Positions 45,429-54,708 are shown, numbered from the stretch's first letter. The stretch is DNA of 64,000 nt from Massilia polaris (GCF_012927275.1 NZ_JABBGG010000001.1:744001-808000), one strand, 5' to 3'. Notes: a model not told the origin generated them from the letters alone. Translations and numbers: made by a program.

Positions 45429-46585
45429 GCGAACGCCACCTTGCCGGCGCCGGATTCCTGCATGAAGAACTTGCGCAGCGCGCGCCAGACGTCGTCCGGA
45501 TTCGACAAGACGCTGCTGCCGATCGGCACGCCGCGTCGTTCCAGCTCACTGCACAGGCGGCGCATCTCGGTTTCCAGCGAGCGCGATATGCCGGGAAGCG
45601 TCTCCACATAGCCAATGTAGTTGAGCGATCCGGCGAGTGCCGTCAGCGCTTCGGTCGCCGCGATGCGGTCCTCGGTGAAGTTTTCGCCATCCGATGCGTA
45701 GAACAGGTAGACGTTATGCTGCGCCGCGATGTACTCGCTGCGCACCAACTCCAGCGCCAGCTTGAAGGCGCTCGATGCGATGGTGCCGCCCATGCCTGTG
45801 ACCTGAAAGAACTCGCTCTCCGAGAATTCCCAGGCGTGCGTGGTATGCGCGATGAACCTGGTTTCAACCTTGGCGTAGTTGCGGCGGATGCCTTGCAACG
45901 CGAAGAAGAAAAACGATTTCGCGAGCTTGCGTTCGAGCCGGGTCATGCTCGCGGACACATCGATGACGAACAGGATCACGGCGCTGGTGCTCGGCTTCGG
46001 GCGCGTCACCAGCTGGCGGAAGCGCAAGTCATCGTTGGTGAAGGGCACCGGGTTCTCCTGCACCGCACGGCGCTTGATGGCCTCCTTGATGGTGCGGCGG
46101 CGGTCAAGCCGCGAGCGCGCGCCGCGCTTGTCCCACCCTTCGCGCACCAGCTGCACCTCATCGATGCGGGCCGATGGCTTCGGTTTCAGGTCGGGCAGTT
46201 TCAGCTCTTCCCATACCCAGTCCATCAGGTCGTCGATCGAGAATTCGAGCAGCAGCCTGACGTCGCCGTCTTCCTGGCCGCCTTTGCCGTCGTCACCCTC
46301 AAAGGGCTCGGGCAGGGCATGCTGCAACACGTCGCCCGGCTGGCCTTCACCCTGGCCGGCGCCGTTCTGGCTGCGCCCGTCGGCGAGCTTGAAGCGCGCG
46401 TGCTCAAGCAGGCGCACCGGAATCCGCACCGTGCGCTCCTGCGGCCCGGTGATGAGGTCCGGGCCGGCGATCAGCTCGGGCAAGTGCTGCTGGACCGCGT
46501 CGCGCACCTTGTCGTTATGGCGCAGCCAGTCGCGCGCACCGCGCGAGAACAGGTCGTACCAGGCCGTGTTAATCGTTGCCGCCAC
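45425..46585 (-). CDS. yeaH: YeaH/YhbH family protein (DUF444)
   Basis: A 386-residue soluble protein. The C-terminal half is a von Willebrand A-like fold with the MIDAS-like 'VIFVIDVSASM' and a 'GGT' loop ('VTGMGGTIASSAFKLALELV'). The middle carries a low-complexity Asp/Glu/Gly region (about 85-115). The start is GTG with GGAGGTGG upstream, and it overlaps ycgB by 4 nt. With yeaG and ycgB it forms the conserved PrkA-DUF444-SpoVR block, linked elsewhere to RpoS and nitrogen-starvation responses. Confidence 0.93.
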   Translation of the reverse strand: MAATINTAWYDLFSRGARDWLRHNDKVRDAVQQHLPELIAGPDLITGPQERTVRIPVRLLEHARFKLADGRSQNGAGQGEGQPGDVLQHALPEPFEGDDGKGGQEDGDVRLLLEFSIDDLMDWVWEELKLPDLKPKPSARIDEVQLVREGWDKRGARSRLDRRRTIKEAIKRRAVQENPVPFTNDDLRFRQLVTRPKPSTSAVILFVIDVSASMTRLERKLAKSFFFFALQGIRRNYAKVETRFIAHTTHAWEFSESEFFQVTGMGGTIASSAFKLALELVRSEYIAAQHNVYLFYASDGENFTEDRIAATEALTALAGSLNYIGYVETLPGISRSLETEMRRLCSELERRGVPIGSSVLSNPDDVWRALRKFFMQESGAGKVAFA

Positions 46586-46607
46586 TGTCCACCTCCAGGG
46601 AAGGGTG

Positions 46608-48572
46608 CTACTCCTGTGCCAGCAGGGTGGTCACGTAGTTCAGCGCCTCGCGCGCGCTGTGGCTGTCGTAACCGTATTCATCGACCAGGCGCTTCTCGAC
46701 CGCCGATATCTTGGTGCGGATTTCTTCGTCGGGCCGTTTGGCGGAACTAACCAGCCTCAGCACGTCGCGGCGCTGCTCGAACAGGTACTGCTGGACCGCA
46801 TCGTTCAGTTGCATGTGGCTTTCCAGCCCGAACCTGACGCCGCGCTTGTAGGCGCCCATCGCCTTGCGTACGACTTCCTGCCGGAACGACTGCTTCCCGG
46901 ATTCCGAGATGTGGATTTTCTCCTCGACCGCGCGCAGGAAGCGCTCGTCCGGGCGCCTTTCCTCGCTGGTGATCGGGTCCTTGATCTGGCGGTTGTCGAG
47001 CATCGCTTCGACCTCGTCGAGGTACTTGTTCAGCAAGTCCTGCGCCTCCTGCTCGAACGACACGAACAAAGCCCTGTGCACGTCTTCCTTGACCCAGCGG
47101 TTGTAAAAATCCTTGCGCGTCAGCACCAGGTAATCGACCCACCGGCGCTTTTTCTTTGCGTCGATGCGGGCATCGCTCTCGATGCCGTCCTTCAGCGCCA
47201 GCAGCACGTCCATTGTCGACAGGCTCTGCTGGTTGGACTGGATAATGGCGTTGGACAGGGCGTTGATGACGAAACGCGGCGACACGCCGGCCAGCCCCTC
47301 CTCAGGCGCCTTCTCCTTCTCTTTGACACGGCGGACGTCCGTGCGGTTCACGCCGTCGACCTCCTCATCGGCGTGGATGCGGACTTTCCTGACCAGTTCC
47401 ACCTCCTTGTCCTCACCGTCCTGGATGCGCGACAAAATGGCGAACACGGCAGCGGCATGCAGCACGTGCGGGTCGAGGTGGACATCGCGGAACGCTGGCG
47501 CGGCCGACGAAATGAGCTTCTTGTAGATCCGCGCTTCCTCCTTGTAGTTCAGGGTGTAGGGCACCTGGACGATCACCATGCGGTCGAGCAGCGCCTCGTT
47601 TTCGCTCTCCTGCAAGAACTTGCGGAACTCGGCCAGGTTGGTGTGCGCGAGGATGGTCTCGTCGAGGTAGATGAGCGGAAAGCGCGACACCTTGACGTTT
47701 TTCTCCTGCGTCAGCGTCAGCAGCAGATAAAGGAACTCGCGCTTGACCTTGAGGATTTCGATCATCTCGAGCACGCCGCGGCTGGCCGCGTACACGGCGC
47801 CCGACCATGACCACGCGCGCGGATCGCCCTCGTCGCCGTACTGCGCCACTTTCGACAGGTCCACCGAACCGACCAGGTCGGCCAGGTCCGCGGTGGTCGG
47901 GTCGTGCGGCGCGTAGGTGCCGATGCCGCTGCGGCCGGACTCCGAAATGAAAAAGCGCTCCACCGGCATCTGCATGAAGTCGCCGCCGAACTGGTCTTCC
48001 AGCCGCGCGCGGCAGTGCGGACAGACCTCGCCGGCGATGTCGATGCCGTAGGTATTGCGGCAGGAAGCGCGCATCGTGTGCGGCACCAGGTGCAGGGGAG
48101 ACTCGTGCACCGGACAGCCGCCGATGGCGTACAGCGCGCCGTCATCGGTGTGGCTGTATTCCTCCAACCCGCGCTTGAGCAGGATGACCAGGCTCGATTT
48201 GCCGCCCGAGGGCGGCCCGAGCAGAAGCAGCAGGCGCCGCCCGACTTCCGATCCGGCTGCGGCGGCCTTGAAATAGTCGACCACGCGGACGATTGCCTCG
48301 TCGATGCCGAACAGGTCGTCGTCGAACAGCCTACAGCGGAATTTGCCTTCGCCGGCATCGACGCAGGTGCTGCGGATCATGTCCCACACATACTGGTGCG
48401 AACTGCGCCCGACCTGGTGCGGGGAGGCAGGCCAGACCTTTTCCATGAACTCCGAGAAGGTTCCCGACCAGTGGCCGGCCCGATGCTGCCTCGTGAACAG
48501 GGCCAGGCTGTCGAGAAAATTGCCTTGCTGGTCCGATTGCTGCGGCTCCAGCGCGTCGCCGGGTAATGTCAC
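46608..48572 (-). CDS. yeaG: PrkA-family serine protein kinase YeaG
   Basis: A 654-residue protein with an N-terminal AAA+ domain (Walker A 'GPPSGGKSS' at about 119-127) and a C-terminal PrkA kinase-like domain. A zinc-knuckle-like 'CRNTYGIDIAGEVCPHCRARL' lies in the AAA+ part. It phosphorylates proteins or acts as an AAA+ protease regulator in stress; the exact reaction is debated. The GTG at 48572 has GGAGG 4-5 nt upstream and gives family length; the frame's 61-residue upstream extension is not family-like. First gene of the yeaG-yeaH-ycgB operon, 22 nt before yeaH. Confidence 0.93.
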   Translation of the reverse strand: MTLPGDALEPQQSDQQGNFLDSLALFTRQHRAGHWSGTFSEFMEKVWPASPHQVGRSSHQYVWDMIRSTCVDAGEGKFRCRLFDDDLFGIDEAIVRVVDYFKAAAAGSEVGRRLLLLLGPPSGGKSSLVILLKRGLEEYSHTDDGALYAIGGCPVHESPLHLVPHTMRASCRNTYGIDIAGEVCPHCRARLEDQFGGDFMQMPVERFFISESGRSGIGTYAPHDPTTADLADLVGSVDLSKVAQYGDEGDPRAWSWSGAVYAASRGVLEMIEILKVKREFLYLLLTLTQEKNVKVSRFPLIYLDETILAHTNLAEFRKFLQESENEALLDRMVIVQVPYTLNYKEEARIYKKLISSAAPAFRDVHLDPHVLHAAAVFAILSRIQDGEDKEVELVRKVRIHADEEVDGVNRTDVRRVKEKEKAPEEGLAGVSPRFVINALSNAIIQSNQQSLSTMDVLLALKDGIESDARIDAKKKRRWVDYLVLTRKDFYNRWVKEDVHRALFVSFEQEAQDLLNKYLDEVEAMLDNRQIKDPITSEERRPDERFLRAVEEKIHISESGKQSFRQEVVRKAMGAYKRGVRFGLESHMQLNDAVQQYLFEQRRDVLRLVSSAKRPDEEIRTKISAVEKRLVDEYGYDSHSAREALNYVTTLLAQE

Positions 48573-48818
48573 GTTTCCTCCGTCGTGAAATGGGTGTGGC
48601 AAGCGCTTGGCGTTCGCTGCCCGGAGCTCAAGTATCGGTCCCGGCACAATGTGGCGGATGACCGGCCTCAATGTGGAGGACCGAACCAATGTCGAGTTTT
48701 CATGCGGAAATGTGGCTCCAGCGGCGAATGGTGCGGCGAACGTTGGGCGGCGCACAGATGAAAGTTCGGGGCAGGATCAGGATAGAGGCTTGTCCAAGCT
48801 AAATCCGAAGGAGTGTTC

Positions 48819-49322
48819 ATGTATCCAACCAATTCCGCCCATAACGTCAAAGAGCTATCCGACAAAATCAATTCGGTGCGCTTCGCGATGTTTACGACAA
48901 GCGACAAACATGGCCACCTCGTCGCCACGCCCATGACCAACCAGGAAATGGACAAGGAAGGCCACCTGTGGTTTTTCACGTCGATCAACACGGGCTTATG
49001 GGAAGACATCGCCGCCACGCCCGAAGTGAACGTCAGCTTTGCCGAGCCGAAGGATGGACTGTATGTGTCGGTCAGCGGGCGCGCCGAGCGGGTGGTTGAG
49101 CGCGCCAAGATCCACGAACTGTGGAACCCGTTCGTCGCGGCCTGGTTCCCGAACGGCCCTGACGACATCCACGTGGCGCTGGTGCGCGTGGTGCCGCACA
49201 GCGCCGAATTCTGGGACACCGCATCGAGCAGGATGGTGTCGCTGTTCGCAATGGCCAAGGCGGCCATCACCGGCGAACCGCCAAAGGTCGATCCCGCCGA
49301 ACACGGCAAGATCGACCTGTAA
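48819..49322 (+). CDS. PPOX-fold general stress protein 26-like
   Basis: A 167-residue split-barrel flavin-binding protein of the pyridoxamine 5'-phosphate oxidase-related family ('KINSVRFAMFTTSDKHGHLVATPM', 'LWFFTSINTG', 'YVSVSGRAERV'). Relatives bind FMN or F420 and are stress induced; the substrate is unknown. The ATG at 48819 has AAGGAG 5 nt upstream. Divergent from the yeaG operon across 246 nt, which fits a shared stress-response region. Confidence 0.87.
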   Translation: MYPTNSAHNVKELSDKINSVRFAMFTTSDKHGHLVATPMTNQEMDKEGHLWFFTSINTGLWEDIAATPEVNVSFAEPKDGLYVSVSGRAERVVERAKIHELWNPFVAAWFPNGPDDIHVALVRVVPHSAEFWDTASSRMVSLFAMAKAAITGEPPKVDPAEHGKIDL

Positions 49323-49458
49323 GACCCAAGCGCAACCGCTTTGGAATTTGTCCCTGGATTACATATTCCCGACACTCTGCCGACACAACACCCATGGAAA
49401 GCGCCGGGCGAACGCCCGAGAATAGCGCCATCTTTCCAACTACGCATGCAGGGGTCAT

Positions 49459-50655
49459 ATGAATCGGCGCAGGAATATTCTTTCAACAGGGACTTTGATT
49501 GCAAGCGCGCTGCTGGCCGGCTGCGGCGGAGAAGCGATTTTCGTGGCCGATCCGGTAACCCGCATCGACGTTTTGGCAAGCCACGCGCGCGGCATGGAGA
49601 ACATCGCCTTCCACAAAGGCAGCGCCTACATCGGCATGTCCAATTCCACTACCGAGGGAACGGCGGTGGTGCGCACCGGCCTGCCGGTGACGGCGGCATC
49701 GCAATGGAACACGGTCGCCCTCGGCAACTGCGGCCTTGGCGCATTCAACGACATGGCGCCGCAGCGCGCTCCGACCCTGCGCCCGCTGGGCGACACGCTG
49801 TGGATGTTCCAGCCCTGGTATGAAGCCCCCGGCGCGCAGGAACATGCGCTGTGCGCACTGAACCAGGCCGGCACCAGCTTCGCGCCGCAGGACCAGAGCC
49901 TGCGCGCCTGTTACGAGCAATGGTGCTACACGCTGTGGATGGACGAGTTGAAGATGGTTGGGACGCGCCTGTACAGCAACGCCGGCGCTGGCCCGAACCT
50001 GTTCGTCTCCGACAACAAGGCCGCCAGCTGGCGCGTGCTGCTGGGCCAGTTCGATTCGATGACCTGCTACCACCAGTCCTTCCACATCGTCGGCACGCGC
50101 CTGCTGGTGGGCGGCGAATGTCCGCTCGACGACGCTTTCATCCGGGCCTACCAGCTGAGTGCGGACGGTTCGCGCCTCGAATCGCAGGCCGAGCTGCCGG
50201 TCGACGTGCCGGACCTGGAAAACCGCAACATCCAGTTCATCGACTCAATTGATGGCACGCAACGCGTATTTGCGGGCGTGGAGGGCGGCTTGCTGCGCAG
50301 CGATGACGGCGGCCGGTCGTTCAAGTTCGTCATCAGGCACCCGATCGAGGGAGGCAACATGTATCCGTACGTGACGAGCTTCCTGTCGCTGAAAAACAAG
50401 CCGAACGTGATTGTGGTGGGAGGTTTCGACAAGGCCAACGCGCGGCCCTACCTGGCGTGGTCGGCCAATGGCGGCGACAACTGGACCAACCTTTCCGCGA
50501 TGCTGCCCGGCTACAACCGCGGGGCGGGCGATACCGGTCTTTCCGGGCAAGTGACGTCGCTGGTCGAGGATCCGCAAGGGCGCATCCTGCTGACCCTGAA
50601 CGAAGATGCAACGGCCAAGGGCAAGCTGATCCAGCTCACCCTCGGCAAGCCCTAG
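49459..50655 (+). CDS. Beta-propeller-like lipoprotein of unknown function
   Basis: A 398-residue lipoprotein. The signal peptide ends in L-A-G-C with Cys22, and Gly-Gly follows, which would favour outer-membrane transfer. The mature part has repeated beta-strand units with Asp/Gly turns ('SDDGGRSFKFV', 'SANGGDNWTNLS') that look like BNR/sialidase-type Asp boxes, suggesting a six- or seven-bladed propeller. Cysteines near 'CYEQWCYTLW' and 'MTCYHQS' may form disulphides. No catalytic residues were recognised. It stands alone on its strand and converges on the copper operon. Confidence 0.72.
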   Translation: MNRRRNILSTGTLIASALLAGCGGEAIFVADPVTRIDVLASHARGMENIAFHKGSAYIGMSNSTTEGTAVVRTGLPVTAASQWNTVALGNCGLGAFNDMAPQRAPTLRPLGDTLWMFQPWYEAPGAQEHALCALNQAGTSFAPQDQSLRACYEQWCYTLWMDELKMVGTRLYSNAGAGPNLFVSDNKAASWRVLLGQFDSMTCYHQSFHIVGTRLLVGGECPLDDAFIRAYQLSADGSRLESQAELPVDVPDLENRNIQFIDSIDGTQRVFAGVEGGLLRSDDGGRSFKFVIRHPIEGGNMYPYVTSFLSLKNKPNVIVVGGFDKANARPYLAWSANGGDNWTNLSAMLPGYNRGAGDTGLSGQVTSLVEDPQGRILLTLNEDATAKGKLIQLTLGKP

Positions 50656-50688
50656 CGCGGCTGTGCCAGCGGCCCGGGACGGTGATGC

Positions 50689-51006
50689 TTACTTGGCGAT
50701 GTCGAGCTGGATCACCGTGATGGCGCCGTTGGCGCGCTCGGCGGCGAAGTTGATCTTGTCGCCGGCTTTTACTTTCTCAAGCATCGCCGGGTCCTTGACG
50801 CGGAACACCATCGTCATCGGCGGCATGTCGAGGTTCGCCAGCGCGCCATGCTTGATGGTCATCTTGCCCGCTTCCTTGTCGACCTTCTTGACTTCGCCAG
50901 CGACCAGCGTCACCGGCGCGGCAGGCGCCGGCGTCGGCTGGGCCATCGCCATGCCGGCGATTGGAAGGGCCAGTGCGGCGGTGATAACGAATGTAGATAA
51001 TTTCAT
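50689..51006 (-). CDS. cusF: CusF-like periplasmic copper-binding protein
   Basis: A 105-residue protein with signal peptide (1-22, ending AMA). The small OB-fold carries the copper motif 'LDMPPMTMVFRV' with His53, Met61, Met64 and Met66 as probable ligands. The Trp that caps copper in the E. coli protein is not present; a Met occupies that region. It should carry Cu(I) in the periplasm. It is the last gene of the minus-strand copper operon, 39 nt after the multicopper oxidase. No CusA/CusB pump is encoded nearby. Confidence 0.85.
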   Translation of the reverse strand: MKLSTFVITAALALPIAGMAMAQPTPAPAAPVTLVAGEVKKVDKEAGKMTIKHGALANLDMPPMTMVFRVKDPAMLEKVKAGDKINFAAERANGAITVIQLDIAK

Positions 51007-51045
51007 CAGTATTCCTCTTCTAGTTCAATTAATTTAGCTAACGGC

Positions 51046-52440
51046 TTAATGGCCGCTGTGGTGGACCGGCTTTACAACCTGCAACACTTTCTCGCCCGGC
51101 CTGGCTGCCATCTGCTTGGTGTCCGGCGCGCGCACCGGCTCCGGCATGGCTGCGGCGCCATCCTTCCATTCGTACGCAACCGTGCCTGCCGGGTGCTTGT
51201 ACCAGCCCGGATCCTGGTAATCGTTACGCGCCAGGCCCTTGCGCACCTTGAGGGTCGTGAACATCCCGCCCATGCCGATGCCGCCGAACGGGCCAGTGCC
51301 AGTCATCATCGGCAAGGTATTGTCCGGCAGCGGCATTTCCATTTCGGCCATGTCGGCCATACCCTTGTCGCCCATGATCATGTAGTCGGGCACGAGCTTG
51401 TTGATCTTTTCGACCACGTCGCGCTGTTCCACGCCGATCAGCGTCGGCACGTCATGGCCCATCGCGTTCATCGTGTGGTGCGACTTGTGGCAGTGCAAGC
51501 TCCAGTCGCCGGGCTCGTTGGCGATAAACTCGATCGCGCGCATCTGTCCGACCGCGATATCGGTCGTCACTTCCGGCCAGCGCGACGCCGGCGGCGTCCA
51601 TCCGCCATCGGTGCCGGTCACAACGAACTCGTGGCCATGCAGGTGGATCGGGTGGTTGGTCATGGTCAGGTTGCCAACCCGGATGCGCACCTTGTCGTTC
51701 AGGCCGACCACCATCGGGTCGATGCCCGGGAAGGCGCGGCTGTTGAAGGTCCAGAGGTTGAAGTCGAGCATCGTGTTGACCTTGGGCGTATAGCTGCCCG
51801 GGTCGATGTCGTAGGCGTTGAGCAGGAAGCAGAAATCGCGGTCGACTTTCTGGAACGACGGATTTTTCGGATGCGTGACCCAGAAGCCCATCATGCCCAT
51901 CGCCATCTGCGTCATTTCATCCGCGTGCGGGTGGTACATGAAGGTGCCCGGCCGGCGCGCCACGAATTCATAGACGAAGGTTTTGCCGACCGGAATAGCC
52001 GGCTGGGTCAGGCCGGTGACGCCGTCCATGCCGTTCGGCAGGCGCTGGCCATGCCAGTGGATGCTGGTGTGCTCGGGCAGTTTGTTGGTGACAAAGATGC
52101 GCACGCGATCGCCCTCGACCACCTCGATGGTCGGCCCCGGCGACTGGCCGTTGTAGCCCCACAGGTTGGCCTTCATTCCCGGCGCAATCTCGCGCACAAC
52201 CGGTTCGGCGACCAGGTGGAACTCCTTGACGCCATCCTTCATGCGCCATGGCAGCGTCCAGCCGTTCAGGGTGACGACTGGATGGTACGGGCGGCCGTTC
52301 GGCGGCGCCAGCGGAGCCTGGGTGGCGGCCTTGTCCATGATGACAGCCTCGGGGAGCGATGCCGCTCCGACCCGGCTGACGACGGCGGTCGTGACCGCGG
52401 CAGCGCCTGCGCCGCGGAAGAAATCTCTACGTGAAACCAT
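51046..52440 (-). CDS. Periplasmic multicopper oxidase (copper tolerance)
   Basis: A 464-residue three-cupredoxin oxidase, probably oxidising Cu(I) in the periplasm. The N-terminus has a Tat signal (SRRDFFRGAG). Copper motifs are all present: HWHG, HPHAD, HPIHLHGHE and the type 1/trinuclear HCHKSHHTMNAM (H-C-H-x3-H-x4-M). A Met-rich segment near the C-terminus ('MADMAEMEM') likely binds Cu(I) as in CueO/CopA oxidases. The order TolC-like, oxidase, CusF-like suggests a copper export and detoxification unit. The start has AGGT about 6 nt upstream. Confidence 0.92.
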   Translation of the reverse strand: MVSRRDFFRGAGAAAVTTAVVSRVGAASLPEAVIMDKAATQAPLAPPNGRPYHPVVTLNGWTLPWRMKDGVKEFHLVAEPVVREIAPGMKANLWGYNGQSPGPTIEVVEGDRVRIFVTNKLPEHTSIHWHGQRLPNGMDGVTGLTQPAIPVGKTFVYEFVARRPGTFMYHPHADEMTQMAMGMMGFWVTHPKNPSFQKVDRDFCFLLNAYDIDPGSYTPKVNTMLDFNLWTFNSRAFPGIDPMVVGLNDKVRIRVGNLTMTNHPIHLHGHEFVVTGTDGGWTPPASRWPEVTTDIAVGQMRAIEFIANEPGDWSLHCHKSHHTMNAMGHDVPTLIGVEQRDVVEKINKLVPDYMIMGDKGMADMAEMEMPLPDNTLPMMTGTGPFGGIGMGGMFTTLKVRKGLARNDYQDPGWYKHPAGTVAYEWKDGAAAMPEPVRAPDTKQMAARPGEKVLQVVKPVHHSGH

Positions 52441-52454
52441 TCTGATTACCTCGA

Positions 52455-53837
52455 TTAGTGTTGTGCCGCGGCGGCGGGGGCTGGCGCGCTGCTTGCGCGC
52501 GCGGCGGGGCGACTGCCGCCGGCGCCGGTCATTGCTGCATGCAGGGCCGAATCGGCCACCCAGTAGTCGCGCTGCGCTTCGATTGCCGCGTTGACGCTCA
52601 TGATCTGGTCGCGCGCGTCGGCCAGCAGCTCGAACACGCTGATCAGCATGCCGTTGTAACGCAGCAGTTGCTCGTCTGAGATGCGTTTCTTGAGCGGCAC
52701 GATCTCGTCACGGTAGTGGCGCGCCAGGTCATAGGCGGTGCGATAAGCAAGGTAGGATTCACGCACTTCGGAACGCGCATCGACGGCGGATGCCGCGGCG
52801 CGCTGCACCGCCTGCATGTACAGCGATTCGGCTTTCGCCACGCGCGCAGTGCCCCAGTCGAACAGCGGGATCTGGAATTCGATCTCGTAGCCTTTCTCGC
52901 GCTCGCCACCCGGTGTGGTGTTGTGCAGGTAGGACAAGTCGAGCAGGTTGACGAAGCGGGTCGCGCGCGTCAGGCCCAGCGACGACGCAAGGCCGGCGAG
53001 TTCCTTCTGCGCCATCAGCATGTCGAGGCGATTCGTCATCGCCTGCGCTTCGGCATCGTTGACCTCGCGTGGCGCCGCCGGGAGGTCGGGCAAGCGGTCG
53101 GGCAGCTGGAACCGGGTGTTGTTACCCCACAGTCCCATCAGTCGGGTCAGGCGTTCGCGTTCGGCCACCATTGCCTGGCGTGCGCGTGCAAGCTGGGCAA
53201 CGGTGTCGGCGTAGAACGCTTGTTCGCGAGCTTGCTGCAGCTTGCTCCAGTTGCCTGCCGCCGCCATCCGGCGCGCCAGTTCCGCGCTGGCGTCGGCAGC
53301 GTCCTTCACCTGCTCCATGTAGGCAGCGCTTTGCTGGGCGGCGATTGCGCTGTAATAGGCGCGGCGCGTTTCGTCGGCCACGCGCAGCAGTTCGCCTGCC
53401 GCGCGCATCTGGGCTTGCTCAAAGCGGCGCCTTTCCAGCGGCAGCGTAAATGGCATCGTCAGCAGGCCCATGATCGGGACAGTCAGCGTGCGCTCAAGCT
53501 CGACACCTTCATGGCCCTTCAGGCGGCCGAAGCTGAAGACCGGATTGGCGATGCGGCCAGCCTGCACCAGGTCGGCTTCGGCGACGCCGAGTTCCGCGTA
53601 GGATGCCTGCAGGCCGCGGTTGTTGATCAACGCAAGCTGGACAGCGTTGTCAACCGTCAATGGCTTGGCGAGCAAGCCGGCCAGTTGGTGCTCGACCGTT
53701 TCCGGCTTGTTCGGGGGAATGGCCTGCGCGCTGCGCGCCTGCGCCAGGGCCTGCACTGCGCCGACACCGCCGTCAGCGGAGAAGGAAGCGCAACCGGAAA
53801 GGAGCAGGGCGATCGCTGAGGGAATCAATGCACGCAT
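52455..53837 (-). CDS. TolC-family outer-membrane efflux lipoprotein
   Basis: A 460-residue outer-membrane factor. The signal peptide ends in L-S-G-C with Cys16, as in CusC/NodT-type lipoproteins. Two OEP repeats (about 70-260 and 270-440) are helical and rich in Ala/Arg/Gln. It should form the exit channel of a tripartite pump, but no inner-membrane pump or fusion protein lies in the window. The ATG at 53837 follows AAGGA and is one base from the stop of the small upstream gene. An extended frame reading to 54005 is antisense-like and rejected. Confidence 0.9.
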   Translation of the reverse strand: MRALIPSAIALLLSGCASFSADGGVGAVQALAQARSAQAIPPNKPETVEHQLAGLLAKPLTVDNAVQLALINNRGLQASYAELGVAEADLVQAGRIANPVFSFGRLKGHEGVELERTLTVPIMGLLTMPFTLPLERRRFEQAQMRAAGELLRVADETRRAYYSAIAAQQSAAYMEQVKDAADASAELARRMAAAGNWSKLQQAREQAFYADTVAQLARARQAMVAERERLTRLMGLWGNNTRFQLPDRLPDLPAAPREVNDAEAQAMTNRLDMLMAQKELAGLASSLGLTRATRFVNLLDLSYLHNTTPGGEREKGYEIEFQIPLFDWGTARVAKAESLYMQAVQRAAASAVDARSEVRESYLAYRTAYDLARHYRDEIVPLKKRISDEQLLRYNGMLISVFELLADARDQIMSVNAAIEAQRDYWVADSALHAAMTGAGGSRPAARASSAPAPAAAAQH

Positions 53838-53838
53838 G

Positions 53839-54129
53839 TCATTCCTTGTGTTGGTGCCCGTGGTGCGGGTGTTTTTTCTCGGGGCTCGCGCCCATGTCGT
53901 GGCCGGCATGCTCGTCGCGCGGCTGGGCCACGCGCTCATTGCTATCCTTCCAGCCGACCGGCGGGGTGTCCGTGTCGGCGCGGTAGTCGGCAAACGCGGA
54001 CTCATAGACTAATGGCGCGGCGGCGGCAGTAGGGTTCATTGGGGCGAGGCCTGGCTGGTCCTGCGCGAGGGCAGCGACGGGCGACAGTGCGCAGCCAGTC
54101 ACCAAGGCGAAACGGATCAGGGTTTTCAT
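53839..54129 (-). CDS. Small exported His-rich protein, copper operon
   Basis: A 96-residue protein with a signal peptide (1-22, ending ALA). The mature part is acidic, then ends in a His/Met-rich tail with about eight His (pattern HAGHDM, then HPHHGHQH), suited to binding copper. No known family is recognised. The stop is one base from the TolC-like start (TGA-C-ATG), so the two are co-translated. It may be a periplasmic copper buffer. Confidence 0.75.
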   Translation of the reverse strand: MKTLIRFALVTGCALSPVAALAQDQPGLAPMNPTAAAAPLVYESAFADYRADTDTPPVGWKDSNERVAQPRDEHAGHDMGASPEKKHPHHGHQHKE

Positions 54130-54214
54130 GCAAATCTTTCGTCGGTCTGCGACACCCGGCGTTCGCAGGGCATCGAATCAAAAGCGAAGGCGGGGTCGCC
54201 GCCCGCATCGGATA

Positions 54215-54601
54215 TCAGGCGACGGTGTGCGGCGGCCGCTCGAGCGCGCCGACTATGCAGGCGGTGTCGTAGGCAGCAACGTAGGGAATGCGCTCGGCGC
54301 CGTGGGAATTGATCTGGGGAAGGGGAATCAGGACGGTGACGATGGCCGCGCCCACCGGGCACGAGGCACAGGTGCCGCACTTTGCCAGGCTGCCTGGCTT
54401 ATCGTCGCCGGGCGCCTGTTTGGCCTTGTGATGTTCGCAGCCCGCTGGCATGCCCGAGGCGGCGTCATCGGCGACCGCTGTCGCGGCGGCAACTACTTTC
54501 GCGGCGCCCGAATCGCACATGAACATCGATACCGCGGCGAATCCCTGGAGAGGGAGCGCGAGCAGCAATATCCAGACGAAAATAGACTTCAGCGATTTCA
54601 T
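54215..54601 (-). CDS. Small exported Cys/His-containing protein, copper operon
   Basis: A 128-residue protein with an N-terminal hydrophobic signal or anchor (6-24, 'FVWILLLALPLQGFAA'). Potential metal ligands are Cys in MFMCDSG, GCEHH, and a CGTCASC cluster followed by a second hydrophobic stretch. It resembles in layout the short DUF2946-type proteins seen in copper loci, but I cannot confirm membership. The ATG at 54601 has no strong ribosome site. First gene of the minus-strand copper operon and divergent from copA (136 nt). A longer frame to 55054 runs antisense through copA and is rejected. Confidence 0.65.
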   Translation of the reverse strand: MKSLKSIFVWILLLALPLQGFAAVSMFMCDSGAAKVVAAATAVADDAASGMPAGCEHHKAKQAPGDDKPGSLAKCGTCASCPVGAAIVTVLIPLPQINSHGAERIPYVAAYDTACIVGALERPPHTVA

Positions 54602-54677
54602 GGTGGCGAAGTGTAGCATGAGTCGATACGGGTTTAGTGTTGCGACTGCGGTAGCGAAATAAACAAGCGACAGGGTC

Positions 54678-54708
54678 TTGACCTTACAATGATGGGAAGG
54701 TCGATGAT
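54678..54708 (+). promoter_or_regulatory. CueR-type copper-responsive promoter of copA
   Basis: A -35 TTGACC (54678-54683) and -10 GATGAT (54703-54708) are separated by 19 bp, the over-long spacer of MerR-family promoters. The spacer is centred on a dyad ACCTTAC-N7-GGAAGGT (54681-54687 and 54695-54701), matching the CueR consensus ACCTTCC-N7-GGAAGGT except for one base. CueR bound to Cu(I) should twist this DNA to start copA-cueR transcription. The copA start codon is at 54738. Confidence 0.88.

Noticed and set aside
45879-47810. 643-codon plus-strand frame opposite yeaH-yeaG
   Set aside because: Runs across two well-conserved minus-strand genes and has shadow composition.
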